Of a stretch of 64,000 bases of DNA, positions 22,212-33,000 are shown piece after piece; positions within the stretch are counted from its first letter, which is position 1; each line of letters starts with the position of its first letter. A program made the translations under genes and the position numbers. Source of the stretch: Enoplolaimus lenunculus (Eukaryota > Nematoda > Enoplea > Enoplida > Thoracostomopsidae); NCBI GenBank assembly GCA_030248215.1, contig JASANG010000532.1, forward strand, positions 1 to 64,000, read 5' to 3'. Below the pieces are notes generated by a model, which saw only the letters and a program-made list of their open reading frames with translations, ran no database searches and was not told the DNA's origin.

Positions 22212-25200
22212 TCACAGCAAACATCGAAATCTTAACGGGTTTGTGTCTTGTATAACTATATGACTGAAGATAACCAAAAATGTTCCTAACGGCATTGTAG
22301 AACGTATTCTACAAAGGCATCTAAAAATATTTTTCTTCGTAAAATTTATGGCCGGTATAAAACGGCCTGATCGTGTTTCAATTCGCGATTGCCAGATTGC
22401 ATACTGCATATTTTGAACTATGAAATTGAACTGGGTTTGATCATTTTTACGCGGGAGACGCCTACCCAGAATTAAATCACTTAACCTAATGTGATTGATT
22501 TTTGCAATTGTTTTCAACAAAGGAACATGTCGTGATATAAGTTGTAAGCTCGTGTGCAATATATAAACACGTGAATGTTATCTTCAAGTATCTCTATTCG
22601 TGCCTTTCGGCACCAGGCGCAACACTATGGTTCCTCAGTGAAGCGGGCTAATCGATGATTTGTAAAAAACCTTGATGTCTTAATGTAAAATGACAGTTTC
22701 TGACAGAACCTTCTACAAAACTAGCTTTCGCAAAAATCCAAGACTTCGTAATATATTCTTCTGAAACCCCTAAACTCAGGGACTAACTGTTAGTTTTGGG
22801 TCGTAGTTCCTTTGAAAAGGTTTCTGTAACCCATAAAATATAAATTTCTTTTGGCATTATTTTTCCCAGATCAAACAATTTCCCAAAAATTAACGCAACC
22901 GCGCCATGTCTTTGAAAACCTGATTTTATTACCGCAGTTCTAATTTCCTTATAAAATTGTGGAGATTTGCAGCGTGCAAGCTGGCGAATGGTTAAGGATT
23001 GAACATTTTTGTAATGATAGTCGAACCTTCTTCTCCAGCTTAGGGCCTCCTTATGCGTAATTACATGTATGTAAAAAATTAAACGATTAACAAGGCAACG
23101 TATACTTACGTTTGGAAAACCAATCCCACCTCTCATTGGGGTAAAAATAATATTTCTTTTGATTTTGCGGGCCTGAAAAGGAAACCAAACAAAGGCCGTG
23201 ACTTTTCGATAAGCCTGTGCTATAAGACTAGCAGGTGGAGTAATTAGCCTTCTCATATAGTTGAGCATGCACAAATAATACAAAGAAAGAAAATGAATTC
23301 TGCCGAAAAACGAAATACCATAAGGGGGAATCATTCTTGAAATAGCCTGCAATTTTTCCTCACATTTCGTCCAGTTTGCTGAAAGATCAAATCCCTCTTT
23401 GTCAATCCAAAACCCATAAAGTTTTAAACGATTAACCACATAATTTTTATATTTAAAACGATTAACCACATAATTTTTATATTTAATTGGCACATTTCGT
23501 TCTGACGGACCCAGCAATAAAATTTTTGTTTTTGCAGTATTTAACCTACTACCTGAGGCGAGTTTATACTGATCAAACAACTCTATAATTGTATCCATTT
23601 CATTCCATGAAGTAACAAACAAACTTGTATCATCGGCGTACCTGGTTATTTTCGTATTAGTACGATGTAATGGAAAACCTCTTAGGAGATCTGTATGTCT
23701 GATAAAATTAGCCATTACTTCAGCGGTTATGACATAGATGTACGGGGACAACGGACATCGTTGTCTAATCCCCCTGCTCAACATTATTGGTTGAGACAGA
23801 AAACCATTGACATTAACCACAGACCTTGCATAACCAACTTTATAAATACAACTTAAAAACCCCAAAAAGTTGGGCCAAAATTCATTTTTTCTAAAACTTT
23901 AAAAATAAAGGGCCACTCAACCATATCAAAGGCTGCTTGATGATCTAATGAAACAATCATTACTTGTTCATCATACTCATTCGAACAATCAATAACACAT
24001 TTAACATGCATTATACTGTCAAAAATAGTTCGGCCAGGTATCGCACATGTCTGGTGTGGGTGAACTAACGTAGTCATGACTTTTTCAATTCTACGTGAAA
24101 GTATTTTAGCAGAAATTTTATAATCGAAATTTAGCATAGTTAACGGTCTCCAATTTTCCCTCAAGTCGCGTGCTCCAGATCCCTTATATAACAAAGAAAT
24201 AACACCATCATAAGCACTAACATTCATTGTATTATATGTTAAGAAAAGATTATACATGTCGCATAAAAATGGACTAGTAAGCGAACAATACTTCCAATAA
24301 AATTCAATTGGAATTCCATCGCGACCAGGAGTTTTATTTCCCTTGACCGAGCGTATAGCTAACTCAACTTCTGACACCGTTATGAAACTATCAAGAATTA
24401 ACTTTTGGGTCTCATACAACGTGGGCAAACCTGGTGCGCTTAAAAACGAGTCCAGCAATCGGTGGTCTATTCCTTCCGATTGAAATATCGATGCGTACTG
24501 TTCTCTGATTGCAAGAAGTATTTCACCTGGGTCCTCTGAAATGCAACCATTCGATTTGCGAATAGCGAAAATATGTTTGTTCCCAATTTTTTTCGTTCTT
24601 GTGATTTGATCGTTGCTATAGAAGAACGGTCGTTAACAAAATCATTATAATCAGTATTATGCTTACAGGAGGCTATATAGAAACTATCCATTAATTCTAA
24701 TTCTAACAACAGTTGTTTTACATATTTTTTAATAATATCATGAGGGTTGGCACATTGTATAATCCGGGCATTCCGTATCCGGAGTTCAAGAGATCTTTTT
24801 TGAAGACGTTTAGATGTAGATTCACTTTTGCCTAACTAGCAGAAATATAATGTAATTTGTTTTTTAAAAATTTCCCATACATTAAAAGGTTCGTCCGATT
24901 GCTTCAAGAAATTTTCAACAAGAGGTATTACAAAATTGTTAACGCACTCATTCGACAAAAGGAGTGTGTTAAGCTTAAAGTAACCAGGACCTCTATTTGC
25001 TAGTAATATATCAAACTTCACACGTACCAACTTGTGATCACACAAATTAACCGAACGGCATGAACTTTTTGCTTTTTGCACGCAATTAAGAGAGCAATAT
25101 ATTCTATCAATTCTCGATTGTACCAAATGTGGTTTGGAAAAATAGGTAAACATATCCCATTTGTAAGGAGAATTATAACGATATACATCATGTACACTTA

Positions 25201-25753
25201 AAAGGTCTTTTATCAATAAAAATTCAGCCAAGCCTACTTGCCTGTCTGCAGAAGCACGAGATCTGTCGAGCTGCACATTTTCAACCAAATTGAAATCACC
25301 AAGCATTACATTTATATCCATTTCATACCACTTTTGTGAAAATAAACTCTTTTTAACATTCGTATAAAAATCAATCTTGTTTCGTGAATTAGCCGGAGCA
25401 TACAAATTTATAACAAAAATAGACGAAATTTGTAGCTTAATATATACAGCAATGCATCGGCCGGTAATCAGCTCACAGTTACGTAACGATATAACTTGAA
25501 CTTTTCGGCTTATTAAAAAACTAACTCCTGATTTTAAATTGTCAATTTCGGTAAACGAGTGATAAATCAGAAAATGGGAATTACAGATTCTGTCAAACAT
25601 TTCAGCTTCATTAGGACAACGAAAATGTGTTTCCTGAAGAGCAACAGCATCTAGGTCCTTGATTTTTTCCAGAACGCAAAAAATTTTGCGAAAGTTTGTC
25701 AGTCCACTACAATTGAAAGTCCCGAAAGTTAGAAATTTACAACTTGCAGCCAT
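22212..25753 (-). pseudogene. LINE ORF2: APE endonuclease and reverse transcriptase
   Basis: The endonuclease (25753-24840) has all key motifs: FNCSGL, LQETHF, NLYAPAN, GDFN, SRIDRIY and CDHKLV. The RT follows: NWRPLTML, HQTCAIPGRTIFD, SLDHQAAFD (first catalytic Asp), GIRQRCPLSPYIY and YADDTSLF (catalytic YADD). The C-terminus has CAWC...H-x-F-x-x-C and an IWQSRIETRSG segment typical of L1/Tx1 tails. Lesions: TAG at 24836-24838, frame changes near 24.47 and 23.86 kb, and further changes near 22.6-22.8 kb. A 30-bp in-frame tandem duplication (KYKNYVVNRF, then KYKNYVVNRL) lies at about 23427-23488. Target-primed reverse transcription would be its original role. Confidence 0.85.
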
Positions 25754-25815
25754 CAGAAGGACACTGAAAGTGTAAAGTTCGAGCAGGAGATTAAATCGAA
25801 ATTATGTATAGCTTA

Positions 25816-27272
25816 CTATTTTCTCTTCATAGGAATATTTGTTGGACTTAGGTCAACTGCAGATGCGGATCGTTTAACCGCACGAAAATGTTTAATGCTG
25901 CTTTTAAAAATATCATCAAATTCTTTTTTGAACGTCGGATCACACGCCAGCAAATGTTTGACGTAAGACAGCATATCGCCGTGAAGGTTTAAACAGTCTT
26001 CAGGCCATTGTGTTGGGGTTGAAGCCCTTGGGTCATCATAATTCAATCCACAACTCCATATAGATCTGCAAAAAAGTTTTTCGTAGATCTTCATGCTGCC
26101 TGAATTTTTCATAATTTGCTACACTGATCAATTCCCCCATCACTTGTACATAAAAACTGGGGTTTCCATTCAACGTCACTTTTTTGTGTAATCGTTTTAT
26201 TTTGACCGGGTCTGTTGTTGCACGAATGTTTCGCCTTCCACACACCAATAAATTGTTCCACACAACTATAATGTTCACCCCAAATTTTGAGGCTAGGAAT
26301 CACCTGGTAAAAATTCGACAAAAAATTATTGGTTGGGTGTTTAGAAAAAAAGAAATTTAGCTTAATATTATTGGAAGCCGTAAAGGGAAAAATTCCTTCC
26401 CGTTTCATCGCAAGAAACTTATTCCAATTCAAAAAAGAGGCGAATTCATTCACAACTCGCGGTAGAATGTTTTCCGCTACAGAACCTTCTGGTTCAGGTG
26501 ATTTACCCACCACCTCATCAACCATTCCTTTTACATATCGCGATATCTGTAAACACTGCTTATCGTTTTCATAATTTAGGCGAGTTCCACGCACTAGCTC
26601 TGATTTTTTTGCGATTAATGCAGGAAAATTGTCACAATTTTCTTTCGAGTGACCATTTTTAGCGCAAATGCGACAATGAACAGGCCTTTCTGGAAACCAC
26701 ACGCGGATCCGCAGTTACCCATTTCTAAAATTATGATGTTGCCAAAACAAAACAGGGGGCGGAACAAATTCACGCAAGCATTGTATTACATAACTACGAC
26801 CTGAAGTATCAATCGTTGTGCCTTTCCACTTTATAAACCGTCCCGGAAAAATGGGGCTTAACCCCTGTGATTTTAAAAGGTAGGACAGGTGTATCGTGAT
26901 ACGTTTATGCAAATCTGAGTAATCCATAGTCCTTGGGTGGTGTAGCGTAACGTTTTTTCCGCATACCGTTATTGTTTCATTTGAAGCAAGTTTAGGAATA
27001 TCCGGTGAATGAAAAATTCGTTGAATAGAGTTGCGCAACCGAGATGATTTATCAAGCATAAATTTATCATTAATGCTATTTAAAGTTTGCGACATGTTGA
27101 AATCTTTTAAACCTAACTGATCCAAATTGTTAAGATACAATGTTCCCTGACGATAATAATCTAAACCTTCCTTAAGTATTTCATAATCATCGCGTGCTAC
27201 AGCTGTTTCCGAGTCAAAATAATCATCGTCGGGGGATGTCGGAGGGCCGTTGACGGTAGCGAGATGTTGCAT
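25816..27272 (-). pseudogene. LINE ORF1: N-terminal region, CCHC zinc knuckle, NADAR domain
   Basis: Starts MQHLATVNG. The N-terminal ~180 residues probably include an RNA-binding fold (RFIKWKGTTIDTSGRSYVIQ, then VWFPERP) just before a zinc knuckle, CRICAKNGHSKENC (CX2CX4HX4C), the usual ORF1 layout. The C-terminal part is a NADAR (YbiA/DUF1768) domain: FFSKHPTNNFLSNFY, then YSCVEQFIGVWKAKH, ATTDPVKIKRLHKKV, FYVQVMGELI, KFRQHEDLRKTFL, and SIWSCGLNYDDP followed by LNLHGDMLSYVKHLL. These follow E. coli YbiA block by block. There is one in-frame TAA (26715-26717) ahead of the knuckle, and two frame changes within the NADAR part (near 26.2 and 26.05 kb). NADAR proteins act on NAD/ADP-ribose compounds, and bacterial members remove ADP-ribose from guanine in nucleic acids. 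Confidence 0.75.
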
Positions 27273-27391
27273 AGATGGGAACCGGAATCCAGATATAAAA
27301 AATATCCCGATATGTATTTGAAAAGAAACTTGTATATTGAGCAGCGTAAATGAACAATGTCTAAAACAAATCTTAGCCAATGTCCAAGCAA

Positions 27392-27604
27392 AAAATCAGT
27401 AAGGTCCCCTATTTACCTCATGGAAATTTTTTTATAAAACGATTAGGTACGCCTACCTTACAATTTAGCCCCACAGAAAGTTTTTTCAAAAATTAGATGG
27501 CCCCTACATTACAATTTTTCCCGTCTAAAGCTCTTTGGTGAAAAATCGCGTTTCAAAACATTTACGAGCCTGACCTCGGTTAGAAATTTCTGGATCCGCC
27601 GCTG
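27392..27604. mobile_element. Right half of a hAT-type MITE
   Basis: Shares ACCTTACAATTT, GTTTCAAAACATTTACGAGC and the end GAAATTTCTGGATCCGCCGCTG with the MITE at 8677-8928. The left end is missing where the LINE 5' end begins. Confidence 0.55.
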
Positions 27605-28861
27605 AAAGCGAGGCACCACTAAAAGTAACATTGTCTGATGTTTGTACGCTTTAGCGTAAGTATATTTTAATGTGGTTCTTTCTTCTTGGAAAGGAACACG
27701 ACTCATGTATATACAGCTCGAGGGAACGTGACCTTCGATAGATCGGAGACAGACCAAGAGAGTCAGGGTACATCCCTTAGAGTAACAATTTAAAATATGT
27801 GCTTGAGAAACATAAATTAAGGTTCGGAAACCCAAAAAACGCAAAATCGAGTTTCAGATATCTGAAATAGATAATTTAATTTCGGATATCCGAATAAATA
27901 TCCGGCAAGAGTTGCCGAACATCCGGATATAAAAAATATCCGATACCCATTACTAATAACTACATGCCGTTAACATTATTAATAGTTGTCACTCGTATTT
28001 ATCAACTCTTAGTATAAACGCATACGCAACATTTATAATACCACATTAAGATTACTTACAATAAGTGTATACAAAGTGCTCCCTCTATTTTTAATTACAC
28101 CGAGCATAATGCCGTGTAAGCACGAATATTTTGGAACCCAAGTAGAGTACAAATGGTACTACGAACGAAAAACACAAGTAGCATACAAATTGTACTATGA
28201 ACGAAATAGGATTTTGTGAAACACACCAAAGGACGAGTTGGGATAGGCAAGAAAAACTACGCAGTAGCAGTGGGTTTGTCCAAACGCAAAGTTAGGCAAT
28301 GAAGAGAAGCATGAGTCACTGTCCACTTTTGAGGTAACTAATTTCGTTTATCGTTTTTGCAATATTCTAAAAACTGTTCGTAATCCATGCAAAAGTTTTG
28401 TCAACAAATTTTTTTATATCACCAAATGTTAATAGTCCTTTTCAAACTAATCATGCCTTCACCTAAAGTACAACTATAAACTGTGGTTTCACGCGTAAAA
28501 TGTTTGGTTTAATTTGATCCCATCGGGCTATATCAGAGAAACTTAAGACACTATGTTAATGAAAACACCTTACTTGTTTATTTGGCTGTCTGTTTTCAGA
28601 CTTTAATTATTGTGAACGGTAAAACAGAGCAAAACAGGTATATATATACCAACCAAAAATAGAATATATCATATTCTGAGAAATAAAGATCATTCAGATT
28701 GCAACTGCTGGGCATCATGAGACGAAAACTGAATTCTACTACTGACAGTAAACAACCAATACACAGCAGCAATGTTCTGCAGTCACCAACGTTTACAACT
28801 ACCGAAAATTCACAGCTATTAGTCCATATACAAACTTTCGATAACTTGAGCTGCACGGACA
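27605..28861. other. Intergenic, 3' of the SRRM2-like gene
   Basis: No gene seen. Near 27.84-27.96 kb is an element end (CCGGATATAAAAAATATCCG, GATACCCATTAC) matching the inverted one near 6.9 kb. The plus-strand open frame at 28699-28986 is antisense to a credible minus-strand exon and is discounted. Confidence 0.5.
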
Positions 28862-28982
28862 TTACTTGCCACGGAGTATTTCACGAATTTCAGGAGACGT
28901 TGGCGAACGTTTGCCATCACGAGATGACTTTCGTGCACCACGTTCCGATTTGCGAATGTATCGACACGGCCTTTTGCGTGCG
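28862..28982 (-). CDS. Alternative last exon of the SRRM2-like gene
   Basis: Preceded by a strong acceptor (AATATTATTTCAG). It uses two bases from the previous exon, exactly the phase left by exons 2-8. Encodes ARKRPCRYIRKSERGARKSS, then RDGKRSPTSPEIREILRGK and TAA, with the Arg/Ser/Lys bias of an RS domain. If joined to exon 8 (ending 30955) it would replace exon 9 and give a different C-terminus. Phase and composition support it; its use is inferred. Confidence 0.5.
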
Positions 28983-29780
28983 CTGAAATAATATTATTTC
29001 ACTTTACAATGTTGCTTGACAAGTTGCATACAGAACTCTGATTTAGATGCGAATGGTATGCTACTTCTTGATATTTAAACAATTGTATATTTAAACAATT
29101 GTTTGCTCTAATAGATTTCTGTATGGCCAATTAACAAATAAATATTCAGAGTAGTATTCGACATCATACAAACCGGGATCATTGTACAAGAACTCGTTCT
29201 ATTAACAATAAGAAATGCATGGGATGTATTTGCTAGGTATAGAATGCCATGCAAACGCTTCTAAGGTGCAATTAGCGAGCACAAACAACACGTACACTAA
29301 CGGAATAATTTCACTGGGGGTAAGATAAGCAATGCATTCAACAAATCTATTCAACACAAACAAATTGCTAAAGCAAAAAAGTCTTCCGTAAAAGTAACCT
29401 GCGAAGATGTTCCAAAACTGAGTATTATTCTAATTAACAAGACAAAACGAACCTAAAGAACATACTAGAACTACATAAGCATGCATATTATATTTGCAAA
29501 CTAAAAGCAAACAACAAAAAACAACTTTCAAAATGAATACGATGACAAAGAAAATTTAGTTTTAACGCTTAAAAAGAAACAGAACCAAAACTTCGCATAT
29601 TTTACAAAGAAAATATTAAATGGATACTTCTGTAGTCAGAGATATTTGGATTAAAACACTTATAAAAAACCCAACAGCTACCGAGCTCATAGTTCGTAAA
29701 CAATCCTGCAGTATCTAGGTCATAGTTACAGCACTTTGCTAGATACAAAATGAGTAATGGCCTACCAGGAATTTCAGCGT

Positions 29781-30099
29781 TCAGTGTCTAGAAACGCGCG
29801 TTCTACTGTCTGAATCCCGGGCGTGCCGCCTATTAACATCACTGTCAGTGCTTGAACAAACGCTGTTTTCTTTTATTTGACGACAAGTACTAAGTTTCGA
29901 GGTATTTTTGTCTAAGTACTTTGAACGGTTATAACTGTGACTCTGAGATATATCAAGCTGTTGAGAATGTTGATAACTCTTGGATTTACAACTGTTTTCA
30001 TGATGACGGTGAGTAGGGCGTTTCAGCTTACGGAAATTATTGGGCGAATAGCGTTTGTCTGCAGGAGAATATCGTTTTCTCGAACACAACCCTGGAGAT
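29781..30099 (-). CDS. SRRM2: SRRM2-like exon 9 (terminal)
   Basis: Acceptor GTTTTACAG. 106 codons ending [23 protein letters not shown] and a Ser/Arg/His-rich tail to [11 protein letters not shown]. Confidence 0.8.
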
Positions 30100-33000
30100 C
30101 TGTAAAACAGAAACGCAAAAACATAAATTTTAAAAATTTAGCACATATTATTTAAGAACGCGATATTTCAGTAATATTATGGAAAACAATAAATAAAAAC
30201 AAGATGTTATAAAATGCAAATAAAGCTATGTCTGATGTAATGGAATTATGGGTGCTTTTTGTTCATACGATATCGTGTTTTATTTGTTCAGGGGTCTCTT
30301 CTTTTGCACCTTTTCACTAATCGTTTTCAGTTCATGGAAAACAAAAGAAAACAAGAGCGTGCACAATCAAAACATAACCTAAATAAACAAGAAAAATTTG
30401 TACACATAAGTACATACAGAAACCACATGCTATTTAAAACAAATAAACGACAGATACCAAATGTAAAAATACGTAATACAGTTTATCCTTGTGCTAAAAC
30501 TGTGAGCTAAAGAATGTAAAATCGGCACTATATCCACGCTTTAGAGCTCGCACTGTATTTTCTTATGGCAGCGAATTATCGGCAACGAAGCAAAAACTCC
30601 GTTACATTTCAATAAATAGTAGTTCTGAATAACCATAACTGAAAACCTTAGCGCTGATGGTGTTCACCCGAAACTACAAAAGGTCAATGAGCACGCATTC
30701 TTCATCAACTGTTTTATTTGCCCAAAAGCAAGGGCGTAGCCTGTGTGAAATTAGGGGCCAAGCCCTCATTGTGAGTTTTCCCTTTAGGAAGTTTTACAGT
30801 TGGTGATTTACAGTTGGTGACTCAATAAACCCCCGTCCTATTCGAAAATTTGATACAACATAACCCTTTTTCAAAATCATGGCCACGCCCCTGTTCACAA
30901 CAGCAACTCTACATTTTCGTTCAACAGCGAACCTATATACTTTATTGAAATTACCTCGTGATCCTGCGTCGATCTTTGTGAGACGGTGATCCAACCGGAC
31001 GTTTATCCGAATCAGAAGAACTACTTCGGCTGCGGCGTCGGTTGTGATGACTGGGTTGATTGCTATTACGTGATTGAATTGATGACGACGGACTGCGACG
31101 GCGATGGTCGCAATCGTGTTGGCATCGTTTATCTGGCGAATGTAGCGTTGATGATTGAGTACGATTAGCATCACGGGCACTGCTCCGTCTGCGCTTATGA
31201 AACGCTGTTGGCGGTGACAGCTTTTCGGTCAAATGGTTAGTCTGACGAGAACTGCGAGACCTAAAAACGAAAGTTAATACAAACATTGTCTCATAGTAAT
31301 GATTTGCGAACTCCTTGTAAACGCCGCAATGAGCTAAACTTTCATAACCGAAGCTTAAGTCGTGGTCAATTTATAAATGTTGAGTTAATTTTCAAAACAA
31401 AACTTAGGTCGTGCAAATTCACAAATGTTGGTTTACAAGTAAATCAATACACCACTTAATTTGAAATTACGAAATGGACTACAATGAACAATTCCTTTAC
31501 AGCATACGATCTACAGCGTATTTTATGTTACTTCTGCACTGAAATTTTCCTTAGAAATTAATCATGCATCTACACCATTAAACGTTTTAATCCCAATTTG
31601 GCACAGCACAGGACAAAGTCGTACCTGGACCTTAACCGAGAACCCAATTTTGGGTTATAGTTCAACGATTCCGCCTCATAGTTAGAACTTCTAGACCGCT
31701 CCAAGTCTGAGTCAGAACTAAAAGAGTGTCGATTGTTACGTAATTCCCGCGTGTTTGAATTGACTGGTTTAGAGCTTCGTTTTTTAGAAGCTTTCTTCGA
31801 CTCTTTCTGATTACTAAAATTAAAAGCATTATAGCCTTCATGACGCGTAAACCTAAACAATACTTCGGAAAAGAAAATGTAGACTTTGCAAAGTGGTCTT
31901 TGTCCTAATTAAAATAATACAAACGTCAAGCCAAGTTACAAACTCCCTAATAGAAATTAACTTCTAACTTCTACAAGCCCGACACAACTTATTCAAATAT
32001 AACATATTGCTAGAAAGTAATTTTACGGTTTATAATTCATTAGTGCAAGATCAAGTTTAAGATCTCGGGACTTGCAGCGCTTGTATACGCATATAAAAAT
32101 ATCAGTTCGTTCGTGCGCAACATAAAACACATTCTGTTGGCGAAGTCAACTAACGGAAACGTAAGGTCTATCGTAACATATGACAACGTTTACAAACCTC
32201 TTGATTTTCTCTTTGACAATAGAACCGAGTTTGTTAGACTTTGATCCGTCAAGTTTCCCTCTAGAATAAATACTTGTTTACATAAAGTAAAAAAATAAAG
32301 TTTAGCGGCGATTTTATTAGTTTGTTGTATGAATTAAACGACAATTCTCAGCACCTAAAAATATACTAAAACTTTTTTGAAATATCTTTTTATTTTCGGT
32401 GCCGGTTAAAACTGACCGAGACCAAAATTCTCTGTCTCGGTAGATTCGGTCTCTGTCTGGGTCTCAGTCTTCATTTCGGTTTTTGGACAGAGACCTCCCA
32501 TCCCTGGTACCGGGGCCAAACCTGGGACATCTCTATAGCATACCATCAATATACTAAATATACAAAAACACGAGTTTCAAACTCAAAAATAAAAATGCAC
32601 AAAACGACATTGTAACAAACGCATTGCTGCAATCTTGCAGCAAAAAGTTTCATTTCAACTTCCGCAAGAACATAATTAAAGTTTATGCATTGCTAACAAT
32701 CAAGTGCTTAGGTTATATGCAACTTGTACGAGTACTTGTTTAATTTAGTCTTTGCGGTTTTCGGCATTTTACGAGTATCTCGTTTCTCAGCTTTAGTCCT
32801 GCTGTCGCAACCGTCTGAAGAATCTGTACCATTCTCGCTGGTACCGGTTCTATCCCGATAATTGTCCCTGAAAAAATAAGGCATACACTGTGCACTAGGG
32901 TTACCCTAGGTTATTGGCTGGAGGAGAAATGTAGGCGGAGAAACGTAAATAATTTGTAACTTAAAGTGCAAATTACACTTAAAAACCTGGAAATAGTAGA

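Larger units (their letters stand above)
21950..27391 (-). mobile_element. L1/Tx1-like LINE with NADAR-bearing ORF1, decayed
   Basis: A nearly full-length non-LTR retrotransposon: ORF1 (27272-25816), a 62-base gap, then ORF2 (25753-22212) and a short 3' UTR. ORF2 has an APE endonuclease, a reverse transcriptase and a C-terminal Cys/His motif. The RT wording (NWRPLTML, PGRTIFD, ASGSRLN) is typical of the L1/Tx1 group. ORF1 has a CCHC knuckle and a NADAR domain. Stops and frameshifts lie in both ORFs, so this copy is dead but not ancient. I saw no clear poly(A) tail or target duplication; the end points are approximate. Confidence 0.8.

Noticed and set aside
28699-28986. 95-cod plus-strand frame with several cysteines
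   Set aside because: It is antisense to a minus-strand exon that has a strong acceptor, RS-like composition and the right phase for the SRRM2-like gene.
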